Below are positions 11,870 through 24,929 of a stretch of DNA of 64,000 nucleotides, in pieces. The stretch spans positions 37,577,001-37,641,000 of the forward strand of contig OX419755.1 of NCBI GenBank assembly GCA_948567375.1, read 5' to 3'. Made by a program: the position numbers and the translations under genes. The notes under the pieces are model-generated. The model made no database searches. It was not told the origin of the DNA and worked only from the letters and a program-made list of their open reading frames with translations. Source of the DNA: Lunularia cruciata (lineage: Eukaryota; Streptophyta; Marchantiopsida; Lunulariales; Lunulariaceae). Within the stretch, counting starts at the first letter, position 1. Each line of letters starts with the position of its first letter.

Positions 11870-14067
11870 ATGTCAGTTAGGAGCGGACGGACGGCAGGGA
11901 AGAGATAGAGGGAAAGAGGTCGCGTGGTCAGGAGGGTTCAGCAATTCAATTTAGCTCCTGCAAAGCCTCTTAAACAACAATTGGCGAGGGATGATTTTGC
12001 CCAAGAAGTACCAACCGACCTCTAAACGACGAAACGAAGTTGAAAGTAGTAGGTTTCAGTAGTCACTGAAAAAAGTTCTTTTCTTATTCTTCGACGACAA
12101 TGGCTTCAGGTTCAACTCTTATATCGATGACGACTCCGAGTAGTTTGAAGCTCTCGGGGCTGAATACTGCTGCATTCAGAAGAGAAATGTGCTATACCTC
12201 GGCTTCTGGCTTGGACAGTACTACCGGTAGTTAAATACCGACAGTCGGCCATCAAATGCGAATTTTCGCTGGTACGAGCGCCCTGCAAAGCTCCAGTAGC
12301 AACATTCTTCTTCTAAGGAGCTTTGCTCATCCATTGGCTGTTGATAAATTGCATTTGTAGATGATGCTGCCACCCCACCTCAGTGACAAGCCGATGGGGC
12401 AGGGATAGAAGAACGCGCAGGTGTAGAAGAAACAATTGTCCGATGACCAGAAACGGCTTACTGATCTCGCTAAGAACACGTCCACTAGGAAACTGTCGTA
12501 TAGAAGCGACAACAGTAGCGGCGTGAAGTGATGGCATGTCCCGAGTTTCTCCTCTCCTGCAACTATGGAACACCGCTCCCAAACAACAAATTGCAGCTGC
12601 TGCTGATGCTGCTATAGTCGGTGGTGGCTAGTCGCCAACAAACACTGGATCAATCAACCAATCAAAGAAATCTCAGTAATCTGCAAACGCCTGTTTCCTC
12701 TTTCGATGAAAAAAACGTACACCCATCCCACCTCTACCATGCTCTATATCTAGGCAGATACGATGTGCAAAGTGCTAATCGAAGTGATCAGCCAACCAGC
12801 CAGCTGCCTGAGGAAGGGACGAAGGAAAGCGTAAGTGAGGTCATTAAGCGGCAGGAGACAGGTGGGCTGGCTACGACCGGGGAATAGATCAATAGCTCTC
12901 TTGTGCCGATGACTTTCCACAGGATAAGGAGATGATCCCGCGAAGCTGATAGATAAATAAATAAGAGATAGAACAAGACCAAATTCAAGTGTGAGCTGAG
13001 CTTCTTGGCGACGAGACTACGGTGGCGATTTGGACGAGGTTCTTACAGGGAATCACTAGAGTACTAGTGTTCCGAGGCCAAGAAATGACCGTCGCAGGCC
13101 TCAAATGTACACAGTAGAAAGTAAGCAGTAGCCATTATGGCAGGAGTCTGCCTACAACCCGTGAATGTTACAGGTCACAATATCGGCATCGGGCAGAGGG
13201 GAGGGGCTGGGATGAGATAACTCATCCAGAGAAGGTGGGCATCCTAATCGCAGGAGCCGAGCTGGTATGCAATCGTTTCGGACTCTGACATATCAGGGAC
13301 ATGTGTAAGATGGAAGGTCTAGGAAGTCCCAACCAGATTACAGTGGCGGTAGCAAACTAACTCACAAGCTATATAAGCTGCCAAGCGATTGATCGAATTA
13401 GTCTACACGGACAAGAGAACTACTACGGTACAATTGTCGTTGATCCTAGACCCCAGACGAGTGAAGTCTAGCAGTGGAACATACCGACGACGTCGTGCAG
13501 GACAAGGTGATGTTGGAGTGATTTCAGTGAGTGGAATGAGGTTCTCTCTGAACGTCGAGGGCCATTACTACGGAACGATACGATGGTGCTCCTAGATCAT
13601 TGATAAGAAAGGGTTGTAGCTCATGTGATTGGCGAGTGTGAGGACAGAAACTTGTTGTCGGCCTTCATGGACCCCTGATCTTCAATGAGTAGAATCTGAA
13701 ACCTCATGACCTAGTACATACTAGTCAAGCCTTCAGTTATTCTCCCCCATGCACCATCCCTTCGCATGTATATCCCCAGTCACCCTTCCTCGGTGTTACA
13801 GCTCAGCACCCTCATTTTCCCCTGAGTCGCTCCCAAGTCATGTCAAGTCGCCCGATGGATAGTGGTAGTACTGACAGTAAGAGTCTCTATCCCTCAAAAT
13901 AGTCGCTGAGCGGAGATAATAAACTAGCTCGACCGAACCGACGTCTGTCTACTACGCTTGGGGCTTGATGTTAACAACCGTCCTACCTGCTTTGCTTTGT
14001 AAAGCCAAGATCCCGTGCGACAGTCGAGAGATATATTTTTCCTACAATGCTGTTCTTCTAATTTCTA

Positions 14068-14130
14068 GTGTAGTAGAAGTAGTAGTAAAAGTAGTAGTAG
14101 TATGGTAGTAGTAGTACTAGTAGTGTGTGT
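14068..14130. repeat. (GTA)n microsatellite
   Basis: Imperfect run of GTA/TAG triplets in the SPL upstream region, followed by CT-rich DNA. A good candidate for length polymorphism. Confidence 0.8.
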
Positions 14131-16275
14131 AAAATCCATGGCAAGCTCCGCAGCTCTTCACTCTCCTCTTCCTTTCAGAATGCGAACGCACGCGAAGACA
14201 ACCATCAGCAGCAGCAAGACCTTTGTGGGTAGATTCGTGAAACCTGCTTTATTGTTATCCCGAAGTTCATTCGCTGCTGCTGACTACATATGCCTTCTGC
14301 TGCTGCTGTTGCCTTCTTCACGCCTCTCTCCTCCTCCTCCTTCTCTTCGATTGGCCGCAAACGACTTCACCGTTCGCTCCATATAGCTCTGTCGTCCGTC
14401 CCCTGGGCCACCACCACGAGTCAACTACCTTACTTTATGTTTCGCCACTGAACACGACGACTGCTACACCGCTGGTTGCTGCTGGTTTCGCGCGGGAGAT
14501 GTTACAGCCCTCATCCTCCCAACCCCTTGGAAGTATGTCAATTGTGAGAGGGCGAGCAATTCTCTTAGATCTGTCTCCTCCTGCTGCTGCCACCATGGCG
14601 GTCGTCGCAAGTCATTGCACTCTCATGATGTAAATCGACGAAACGATGATCAGGTGCCGATTACTGCGGCTTCACTGCCAACAGCAACTCCCACTTCCCT
14701 CCGTAGTTGAGAAACGGGAAGGAAAGAGGGGACTTCAGGACTTGCTTCCTCTCCTTCGACCTGCAACTCCTCGACAGCTCTCTCTCTCTCGCGCAGACAC
14801 TAAACTCTCTTTTGCGGACACTACTTACTCATCCCACGGCGAAGCGGCAGGCAGGTGGTCAAGTGCACAGCACAATGTTAACGCATGAGAGTGGGCCAAC
14901 ACTACTACTAGTTACTCCACAGAGCAGCGGAAATAAGAGCCCCGTGCTCCCTCACACTAGACAGAAACCTATTGAAACACACTCATCTTCAGTCGCGGTG
15001 GTGGTGATGACAAGGTATCTCTTTCTTTCTCTCTCGCACTCTCACTCCACGAAGCAGCCAAGAGCACTAGTGTAGTGCGAAGGACAAGGAAGAAGGCGGC
15101 CACGGGATGGGACGACGACGGGAAAGGAATGGAATGGAAGGAATGAGAGACAGCCGTTCTTAGGGAAAAACATCGGATGCTGCTGCCGGACAGGATTGCT
15201 GGTCCGAACGAACAGATGGACGGAAAGCCAAGGCGGACGGTCGGCCGAACGGGATGGAGGCCGGCCCGTCCAGTTCTGTCGTGTGGCTGGTTCACTTCGG
15301 ACCCGGAGAGAGCGGGAACGGATATTGAGTGTGATGTATTAATACAGTGCTTAATCTGTCTGTGGGATCCGAGGCGGCGAAGGCGAAGAAGAATACCTTC
15401 GAGTCGAACCGCCCCGCCGTGAAGTTGTATAGCGGCGGGAAAATCCGTTCGTTCGTTGGATTGAATTGTGGAGAGGAAAGGTGTCAGCCTTGGGAGAAAA
15501 GACGACGGGGCGGGTCCGGACGTCTGAAAGACGTCGGCCCTAGGCAATCGCTTTTCCGCCCAAGCTCATGGAAGATGAGGTGGCGATGGAGATAAATGTC
15601 GGTGTGTGCAGAGCAGAGGCTAGGAATAAATGTGGTGCTCAGAACTCGGCTGGGCCCGGCTCCCACTTTCTTTTCCCTCCAATGAAACGCTTCTTATGTC
15701 GTGATGCGCAAACCCTACCACCTAATTCCAACATCATCCATACATATTAATTATTTCTACTACTACATCCATACATCCATCCTTCCTTCTATCCTGGATG
15801 TATGGGCAAAGGATTCTTCTGAGTGTCGGGAGGGGAAGGTGTCCTCTCTCTTTACCAAATGCTAAAATCCCGGAGATGAAGATATATCTCCTCGAGAGAT
15901 AAGACACCCCATCCTACTAATGATGGCTGAATGAGCGCCGTCGCCGCCAGATAGACGGCGACTAATGACTCTCGTTAACTTCAGCTCAGTTGGTTGGTAC
16001 AGTAGTGTGCTTTCCTTGCCTATAGTAGAGTACTACTACGGCTACTACAGTATTACTTCTGTCTCCTCATTTGTGGGTACACAACTTGCTTTCCTTTCCC
16101 CGTTTCTTCATCTCTCGGGGCTTGCAGCAGCAGGAGGAGTTAGTTGTAGAATGTTTTTTCCTCTTGTATTTTCTCAATAAGTGTTCTTCCTTCCTTGGAG
16201 AGTGTGGTACTACAGGAGTATAAGCACCCGTCCTACGGGAGTAAGGATGACGAAGATATGGACCCGTTGCCCCTC

Positions 16276-16301
16276 TGTCGGTCGGTCGGTCGGTCCGTTG
16301 G
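16276..16301. repeat. (GGTC)n microsatellite
   Basis: Tandem GTCG/GGTC tetranucleotides, ending in a GGTCCG variant. A similar CGTC tetranucleotide run occurs at about 41,378-41,398. Confidence 0.75.
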
Positions 16302-16863
16302 AGGCGGAAGGGTTCCCTGAACTGCACTGGCTCCGGCAGCAGCAAGTCAGAACGAAGAAAGAGCAGGTTTCCGTCCTGAGAAAATGTTAACCCCTGAACA
16401 CACAGAAAGAACTCACACAGTTAGTTCACTGCAGGCCCATACTGTACATGCATTCAGCGTTGGAGAGGGCGTAAGCAAAGAAAGCACTGGAGCACAAAAG
16501 AGGAACGGGTGACCACTTGCTGGGAGGGAGGGAAGCTACCCACAAAATCCCACCCTCACGCTGCTGCTGCTCCTGCTCCTGCTCGTCCTCGGACACACGT
16601 CAGAGGAGAAAGGTGCCATGTCATCAGAGGACGACCTGATTGTGGTCCCCGCACACGCGTAGTTTACCGTCTCTCTCCTCTAACCCGTCATACACCCAAC
16701 AGCGAGTAACCGGAGCTGTCGGTAGCAAACCCAATCTCTAACAGGCCCCGCGGCATTGGACGCGGAGGAAGCCGACAGCAGGGGCAGGTGCCAATTTTGA
16801 GCGGCTGGGTAGCTACTACGGTACCCTATTACTGCGCCAAAGTCGGAGACCACCGATTCTCGA

Positions 16864-16879
16864 CACGTGTAAACACGTG
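16864..16879. promoter_or_regulatory. pair of G-boxes, 10 bp apart
   Basis: Two perfect CACGTG hexamers at 16,864-16,869 and 16,874-16,879 repeat at a 10-bp period, about one helical turn, so both face the same side of DNA. G-boxes are bound by bHLH factors (including PIFs) and bZIP factors. The pair lies about 5 kb upstream of the SPL start. Linking it to that gene is inference. Confidence 0.55.
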
Positions 16880-17094
16880 CCTGGACAACGTACGACCCGC
16901 ACCTACTTACCCCTCTTCCTTTCCAAGTGTGATCACGATGGTGCGCGCCGCGCACCCTTCGCTAAAGTAGCCACCACGTCTCGGTCCCTGACTCTGCGAT
17001 GGAAGGATTCGCACCCTCTTGTCTTGTGACTTCCTCTCGTTATCCCGTGACAGCCAGATCGAAGAAAAATCTCCTCTCCAAGCTCCTCTCTACG

Positions 17095-17297
17095 GTACAG
17101 TCCTGCTTCCAAGCCCTGTACTATACTGTACAATTAAACAGCCGTATGGTATTCGTATGACCATTGTCTGTACCGTGAGGTGACTTGGCAGTGATCATTC
17201 TGCGATTCACCATGTTCCCTGCGGAAGCATTGACATGTCAAATGTCTTTAGTGTACGGTATGCAGGAAAGTCTGTACTGAGAGTGGACATACTGTAC
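17095..17297. promoter_or_regulatory. cluster of seven GTAC cores
   Basis: GTAC occurs at 17,095, 17,118, 17,128, 17,170, 17,253, 17,274 and 17,294, where less than one is expected by chance in about 200 bp. Several have the form CTGTAC or TGTACGG. GTAC is the core bound by SBP domains, so this could be an SPL target or an autoregulatory site. Confidence 0.4.
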
Positions 17298-19088
17298 CAC
17301 CTCTCGGTATGTCGCACAAAGAAGTTAGTCCCTGCCAAGTAACCCCTGTCTGTGTTCCTATATTTCGATACAACAGGCAAAAGACTTTTGAGTGCATGAA
17401 AAGAGGTAAGAGAAATACATGAAACAAAAAATAATGACAATGTTATAGTTGCTTTCCATTCAAGAAAATGACCACTCACTTACGTATTCCTGACTATTCC
17501 ACTCTTGGTATTTTAGCCACCTATATAATTAAAGCAGCGTCAATCATGTCAGGTCAGACATAGTCTTCGTTATAGGAATGTCCTCCAACCATTCTAATGT
17601 GGCTGGTGGTTGGGCTTTCTCTGTCTGATCAAATATCTCATTTCCTCTTTGCTACTATTACTACTAGCGATTATTGATAATAGGAATCGAGGTGAGTTGC
17701 AGCACTATTTATCATGTCAAAACCGGTAGTTCTGGTTATGTTTTCTTCATGATCAGTGATCACTATCACTTTAACGATAGTACTGCAGTGGACTGGATCT
17801 CTTGTTTCGTGGGAGACTTTTTGCGAGAAGGTCAGATAGTTGATACTCCAAGCCCGAAATTGCCTGGTGAAACAGAGCATATGTCTGTAGTATAGAAAGA
17901 TGCAAAACTGTGCTGAAAATTTTCTTCAATGATTGATTGTCCTAGCCCACTGGATGAAATTTGAAGGTATAGGATGTAATGACAACAGTGATGATACTTG
18001 ATGATATTGTCAAGAAACACTTGCAGTACATAAAATAGCACCTGCTGCTGCTTTCTGCCCTCCTTAGAAGGCATACGTCTTTCTCTTTCGCTCCTCCTCC
18101 TGGTCCTTTACGCATCCACACAGTCATGGACGTGCTGTGGGTCTGTCATAATCCTTATTTGGTTTAATGCTACAAGATCTTTAAAAGAACCGCATAATTA
18201 CATGCAAATGAGAGCTTAGTTTACAATGCAATAACGTGAATCAACTCACTGCATCCGTCAATTTCGATTGTGGAAGTCTTGAAGGAAAGCAACCATTTGG
18301 AACCGTGAAACCTTAGTTGTGTTTGATTTCCGTGAAGGTGGGACGACCATTCCACTCTGCAATTCCTCTTAAGGTATACCGAATCAGTCTTTGTCGTAAT
18401 GTAAGCAATTAAGCCACTTATTATTGTTCACTGGTAATTCTGTTAAAACGAGATACTTGCACATTTTTCCTTCTCCAACTCTGCATGAATGCACTGACTC
18501 GCTATTATAACTGCATAGGTGGTCTTGGTGAAGTCTCATGTGATGTTTGGCAGAGGACGAGATCTTGAGGAATCAGGATATCGATAAGAGACAGTTCGCT
18601 GGTTTGTGTATACAAATATCGACTACATTACTCCTTTTAAAACTGACATGACGATTATAAACCACCCTGATTTATGTACATTTTTAAAGTTGGGTGACTA
18701 TCAATTCAAGTATAGAGGAAAAACTAATATCAATGATATTCATACGAACATAATTTCGTCTTAGAAGATCCGCAAAAAGCTTGTAACTTTTAAAAGGATC
18801 TTACAAGTCTTTCGTACATCTAGTTTTAATTTTAATATAGATATGCATAAAACAAAAAGGATCTATTAGACAATCTAAACCTAAAATTAAATCAAAAATC
18901 AAAAACTCGCCTTTCTTGGACTAAAATAAACCCAAAAATAAATGGGAGATTAAAATGTAAAATACAGCCATTTTTATACATACATTCATTATATATTAGT
19001 TTATGCAACCTTATAGATACATAAACCAAAGCAAAGTATGATATAAACATTAAATAATGTCTATGTATAGACAGATATAGGAATCATG
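17298..19088. other. no gene seen
   Basis: Transition from the GC-richer SPL region to AT-rich repeat DNA, with the composition change near 18,600. Short frames only, none with recognisable motifs. Confidence 0.45.
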
Positions 19089-19103
19089 AATGCATATAAC
19101 TCA

Positions 19104-19445
19104 GAAAAAGCAGACCTCATAGAACACAAGAAGGACGGGAAGACCCATCAAGCCGGACAAGGGAGAGACAAAATAAGTAGAATGGGATTAGGCCCCAATA
19201 GTATCTATATGAGAAATCTGCTTTACCGCACTTAAAATATTGGAGGTATGCAAGTCATAAGGTCTACAAACTATTGGAGCATCCAAAGAAGCATCACCTA
19301 GAGTGATTGCTCTCCTGTAAATTACACCAAAAAATACTTTCTTTAGAACAATGGACACATGCTGTCAAAAGTATACTACAAAGTATGAGAGTGAGAGTGA
19401 TACACCTGGCATTTAATATGATAGGTTCTTGCACACTCCCTAACA
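19104..19445 (-). mobile_element. 342-bp LINE 3' fragment with 15-bp target duplication
   Basis: The block is colinear with the LINE 3' region near 4,740-5,080 (GGGAAGACCCATCAAGC end, then the GCATCACCTAGAGTGATTGC segment), in minus orientation. It is flanked by a perfect 15-bp repeat, AATGCATATAACTCA, at 19,089-19,103 and 19,446-19,460. The 5' end is truncated within the C-terminal coding region. Confidence 0.88.
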
Positions 19446-19460
19446 AATGCATATAACTCA

Positions 19461-21012
19461 AAGTATTGACATATTCAAATAGTTGTTGTACTTTTAGTTA
19501 TATATTTAAACCAAACATCAGTAAACCTAATTATTGAAGAACTTGAGTGAAAGAAATATAAAATTGTAAATATAATCATAAAAAAGTCAATCTTTTTATC
19601 ATATGATATAAGTGGAACAATCAAAAATAAGTTTCATTCTTATCAGATGTTATTTCAGACTCCTTTATATAAAATATATGAAAAATTCTATAGACCTAAT
19701 AATAATGAATATTCTAAATGAAATAAGATCTAAAAGGAAAATTACAATCAGTTTATAGTAAACAAGATATAACATTTTCATATATGATACATATGAAAAC
19801 ATTGAAATGAATGAATAATTTATGCATAGTTAAAAATATTTAAATAGAATAATTTAAGACTTGATTTTAAATATACTAAAAAGAGAGAAAATCTTTCATT
19901 TTATATATATAAGTCTACAACAGTCTTCACCTTAGTCAAGCTTTTATAACATTTCTAAATACTATGATAGAATAGTTACATTACTTAGAATATAGATTGT
20001 CAATATTCAAATTTTTTGAACTGAAAGCTTCCAATTTATAAATTTTGAAAGATAATCAATTTTTGGATATTTTATCACTTTTATCAGTAATTATGGATAA
20101 ATTATTTTTAAATTATATTAATATCAATTTAGGTTTTGGTAAAGAAAGGTGAGTGGGTAAGGTAATACAAATAAGGGGAGAATTTTTACAAAAATTTCAC
20201 AATGAACCAACCTACAAGAATATCTTCATATAAGGCTTTACATGTTAATTTTCCAATATTAGAATTTGGCCTTCATTAACATTGTTGAATTCTTTTAGGC
20301 TTCTCAAGTGCAACATATTTTAGTTCGTGATAATGACATATCTTTGTATTAGCTAGTCTATCGACCATACTATATTTTCTTAAAATCTTGTTAAAAGTTA
20401 TTTTTGGTGTAGTTAAGCTTTATAGGCCTTTCAAACCATAAATTAACAATAATATAGTTGAATTAATCTATAGAAATATTAAATAAAATATTTTTTTCTC
20501 AAAATCTTATGAATCATATCTAAAATAAAGAGTCCTCGTTTTGAATAATAGAAAACCATATTTAATTTTTATGCAAAAAATACTTTGAGAGTTTTCTTAA
20601 AGTTGACTCAATCCTTTGTACAAATGTGGTCTTACTTTTGCAAGGGAGGCAAAATCTTGGATCATATTTTACATATAGGTTGAATATATATTATGGTATT
20701 TTAATTTACAATAATTAATTTCTGAAATTTCATATATCTACATTTTCCTTGTCTAAATTATAATTATAATTGTGAGTGTTACAAAACCTTAGATGCATTT
20801 AGAGATTGATATAAATTGTTATTTATGCGCTACAGGATAGTGAACATAAGACAATCAGGGGTATAATACTAGGATTGAATTGTGTGACAAATTATGTAAG
20901 TCAAAGCAAATGTGTAGAGGCTTGAAATCATCAAGTTACAACAGTGGCTGCGTTCATACATTTATTAGTACAAGTAGGTATACATAATTTGGTAGATCTA
21001 CGGAGGACTAGG
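19461..21012. other. AT-rich DNA, no gene seen
   Basis: Strongly AT-rich with no long frames. It may be old repeat DNA; nothing could be assigned. Confidence 0.5.
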
Positions 21013-21446
21013 TGTCACGCCATTTGTAGTGTCGCATCTAGATTGCTCAAACATTGGAGTACCAGTAATTTCAGCAGTTTCTTAAAGACTACTTTCCGAT
21101 GGTCAGATTTCATGTTTAGTGTACTGACTTCATGGTGGGACCCATCGTCACTTTGCACCGTTTGCACCGTCAAGTGTGCCATTAGCGGGACTGTTAGGGT
21201 TCAGACCTAGCTCAAGTCCAAGGGGTATACTGTTGAAATGCAGCCTCGGAGAGCTCACTTCTCTGATGTTGAGCCTTCGAGTTCCTGACTATGGTGGACA
21301 GAGGCCGGCGAGCATCACTTGGATTCTCTTAGCTAGAGTGGGTGTGGCTTGACTGTAATTAGTGCCCAGTTGTTGGTAGTTTATATAGTGATAGATCAAG
21401 TACTGATTTGAGTTGAGTTGAGTTGAGAGTGGTAAACAATCTGATT
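21013..21446 (+). repeat. 5' terminal-repeat segment of the PHD-bearing Ty3 element
   Basis: This 434-bp block matches the 3' repeat from 27,262 on, including the ATTCTCTTAGCTAGAGTGGG segment and a GAGTT microsatellite. It lacks the 105-bp segment found at 27,155-27,259 and 28,461-28,565. The bases after it (ATCAGAG) resemble the 3' part of the iMet primer-binding site, but the match is partial. Confidence 0.7.
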
Positions 21447-21839
21447 ACATCAGAGAAGTCAAATCAAGGGGAAATTGGGTGCAAGAACTTTGAGTGTTGG
21501 TGGTATCTCCAAGCTCGATGGATCATTGGTAGCTCGATTGAAGTTCAATTTTTCCCTGGTGTGCAAAAGCTCGTTGCTTGATGGAGATTTGGCAATAAGG
21601 CAAATGATGTGCGGAAGCACTAGCCAATTTTTGAGCACAAAAGGAGCAAAATTTGAGCAGTGGTTGTGATTTTGAGCTCAAGAGGTGAAGGCAAGATCAA
21701 TTTGTTGCAAGTTGGGCTCAAAAAGTAAGGTGGAGTTGGGAAGCTATTCTCGTGAATTTTTGATTTGGAGAAACTAGTGTTTTCAATTTGGCTTGAGTGA
21801 AGAGTTAGTGGAGGATTTCACGGTCAACCAACTTTAGGG

Positions 21840-21965
21840 TTTACGTAAGATTTTGGCTAGACTTCACGTCATATTTTGGCCAGATTTGGAGAAGTTTTGC
21901 TAGTTTGGAGAAGTTTTACAAGTTTGGAGGAGTTTTGCCAATTTTGGAGGAGGTTCAAAGTGGCA
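21840..21965 (+). repeat. short tandem repeat in the element leader
   Basis: Units of about 21 bp built on TTTGGAGAAGTTTTGC recur imperfectly within the leader of the PHD-bearing element, upstream of gag. The flanking leader (21,450-22,830) shows no intact frame. Confidence 0.5.
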
Positions 21966-22799
21966 AGAAGAAAGGCCTCATTTGAGCGTTTAGAGGCTTC
22001 AAGGCATAGAGCTATAAAGGCCTAGAAGGGCAAGAAGGGCCAACAAGCCAGCTTGTTGGAGTGAGGCTAGCTAGTTTAGAGTAGATCTTGGTCATTGGTT
22101 GGCAAAATCTGCACATCCTGCTAGATTGTGTGTAATAGAGTTTGACCCCTAAATCTATTGTTCCTAGATTGGTGCACTAGCCAATTGGTCCATACTCACT
22201 TGTTGTACTAGTGACTATGCCACTATTATCTATACACTTGTAGCTTTGGCTAGGGGAGGCAATTTGATTCCATTTTTGGTGATCCAGGTAGCTTAGGACT
22301 TAAACACAAACTTCTCTTATGTCAAATGCCGAATGGTGGTAGAGTCAATCTTGTGTTGTTTTATGAGATGGAAAGTTTTTGTTTAGATTTCTTGTGATTG
22401 GACCCCCTCCATTCTCTGCTCCTGGTTTGTGCACCACGTTTGTATGAGGTGCCTTGACTTCTGAGTGTTGATGCTCTGGTGTGCTCTTGGTAGTGAGGTT
22501 GGAGTGATGACCAATCAGACTACCTTTGTTTCTCTCCGGTGAGGCAAGAAGTGATGACTTGCAGACCGTGAGAGTGCGTGTTGTGATGGCAGGTTACAAG
22601 TTGCTCTTTCCCCTAGTGAAGTTATCTGGGTTAGAGTTATATTAGTGGGTGTTGCTTAGTTGGTGTTGGTACTTGGTGGTGTTGGGACTTGGTGAAGTAC
22701 TTGCGGTTGCGACTTGCGGTTGCAATTTGTGGTTCCGGTTTGCTATTGTAGTTTGCGATTGCGGTTACTTTGTCACAACAAAGTTCTTTGGAGATTCCA

Positions 22800-23710
22800 G
22801 AGGAGATAACCTTGTAGTACGCAGTGGGTTTACTTGGAGTGGTACTTGTTATCAGCCTGTATCTCAAGTCCCAGTGAGGGAGGAGATTGAGTCTGAGTTG
22901 GAGTTTGACACAAGAGTTGATTTAGTTGAGAGTGCACTTGGTGTGTCCGCACCGTTGTTGTGGGACATGGATGAGATTTATGGGGCCTCCAAAGGCCCTA
23001 GGTGTTACTTTGGTATATAGTGTACCATTGAGTTGGATGACTTCATCCAAGAGTTTGATAGTTGGTGTGATCTACAGTAGATACGGAACCCAACTTTGTT
23101 TATACCTTTCATGGCATAGAAAGGGTTATTTTAGCATCTAGAGGGTCTGCCGATAGATGACTACCATGAGTTCAAGAGAGCTCATTTGGAGGAGATCAAG
23201 CTATGGAGATAGTATTGGTCTCCGAACTATGTCTCTATCACTTTAGGTTTGGTGTACAGGAGTAGATTGGCTATACCTACAAGTTCTAGCTTGAGTAGTG
23301 TTAGTGGAGCTAGTGGAAGTCCACTAGCTGGAGATAATGCTACTACGAGTGGAGGTACCGCTACAAGAGGTGGTGTGGTATTGGGGTTTAACCCCATGGT
23401 GGAGTTCTTCTTGTGTTTGAGGCACAACTACCAAGGAGTGCAGATTGACAAGCTGAGGAGCTTGCAAGAGTTCCAGCGGAAAGTTGGAGAAAGCCTATGC
23501 AAGGCACACACTCGTATGAGGTGGCTGATCAGTTTCATGCAGGGAGTTACTAAGGCCCAAGCAGTCCAGTTTTGGTATGGTATACTAGATAAGGAGTTGT
23601 GATGTAGAGTTCGTGATGCTACGTTATTACAGACTACTTTGCCTACTTTGGCAGTGGTCTTTGGTTTGGCTGAGCGTATTGAGCTCAACATGGTAGAGGA
23701 GAGGGTGTGA
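22800..23710 (+). pseudogene. gag of the PHD-bearing Ty3 element (broken)
   Basis: The clearest frame is 23,249-23,602, with the retrotransposon gag-type words LQEFQRKVGESL and AQAVQFWYGILDKEL, continuing past a stop as RVRDATLL and ERIELNMVEE. Upstream frames (22,649-23,141) hold further gag-like sequence with frameshifts. The product would form the element's particle. This copy cannot make an intact protein. Confidence 0.65.
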
Positions 23711-23904
23711 CATCTGGATTTGGTAGGAAGACATCATCCATGGCTGTGACTTCTTCTAGAGTGCAACAGAGTGCACCATGCCCAATTGGTGTTTGAGGAT
23801 AGGGTGGATAGCCTAGATCCTATGGAGCAAGTGGAGGGCCTAGTGGAGTTAGACCCTTACCTTCATTTTTGAGTTAGCAACAGCCAATGAGTGGTTGTGT
23901 TGCT

Positions 23905-23943
23905 TGTTGGACTTGTGGTGGACCTCACTATCGGAGAGAGTGT
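23905..23943 (+). pseudogene. gag zinc knuckle
   Basis: The translation CWTCGGPHYRREC fits C-x2-C-x3-H-x4-C, the nucleic-acid-binding knuckle variant seen in some plant Ty3 gag proteins. It follows the gag frame, as expected. Confidence 0.7.
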
Positions 23944-24929
23944 ACTCAAGGCAGTGGACCTAATACCTTGGTGCATCACAACCAACACAAAGGCAGTGTG
24001 AGCATTTGGTCACACTAGTGACTGGTGTTTTGACCTACACCTAGAGTTACAGAGAGGTAGGGCTGCTATGGTAGGTAGTAGAGGAGCTCAAGTTCATGGA
24101 GGACGAGGTGGTAGAGGATCTACACCTAGTAGGGGGTGCAATACCTACCCTTACTTTTGATACAACTATGGCTACCCCGATTGAGCAGTTGGAGCAGAGA
24201 TTGGCTAGTATGGTCATTGCTTAGAGGAGATAAGATTCGGGTGCTGAGGCTTCCACCTCATATGCTAGTGACAGAGATGCTTTGGACTTCATGTGCGGAG
24301 CAGCACACGTAGATGCATCTACAACAATGACTAGGAGTGCAGTATGTGCTCTAGAGCCTAGAGGAGCATCAATGGAGTTGGACCCACAGAGAGGAGAGGT
24401 TGGGAGACAAGTCAGACTTCCCAAGTCTTTCACACTATCTGAGGCATTACAGACAACATCCATGGCTCCTAGACGTCCTAGTGCAGGTGTGGTAGGTGGT
24501 GATGATGGAGTGCATGATGGACTACCTGCTAGTGAACCACCTACTACTACACAGACTAAGTCTAGCATGATGCTGGGGGCGGGTTAGCTGATTATGCGGC
24601 GTCCTTTGTTTTTGACCAGTGACATGTTTACATTGGGAGTTGACCCAAGCCCAATGTTCCGGTTGGCTGCCATGTTTTGTGAGAGTAGGGATGATGCGGT
24701 TCCTACTACTAGAGCAGAGGTGGTTGATAGTGGAGCTGACTTGGTTGAGGAGCATGGGATCCGTTCAGCAACCATTGGTTTATGGAAAGTAGTAGCGGCT
24801 AGATTGGAGGAGTTGCCAACTAGACCGGCCTTTGAGAGAGCGCAATTTACACTTGGTGTTGTCCTATAAGATAACCAAAGGGGGATTTTTTGTTTGGTAG
24901 GACCTTCAAGGAAGGTCTATACACCACAA

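Larger units (their letters stand above)
11870..17094 (-). promoter_or_regulatory. upstream/leader region of the SBP-box gene, microsatellite-rich
   Basis: About 5 kb upstream of the SPL start is GC-richer than the flanks. It is full of CT, CTG, CGG and GTA simple repeats and short frames without recognisable content. Long, CT-rich 5' leaders are common for plant regulatory genes, so some of this is probably 5' UTR, with further introns possible. I see no convincing second gene here. Frames such as 14,707-15,075 and 14,969-15,547 are low-complexity and overlap on opposite strands. Confidence 0.45.
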
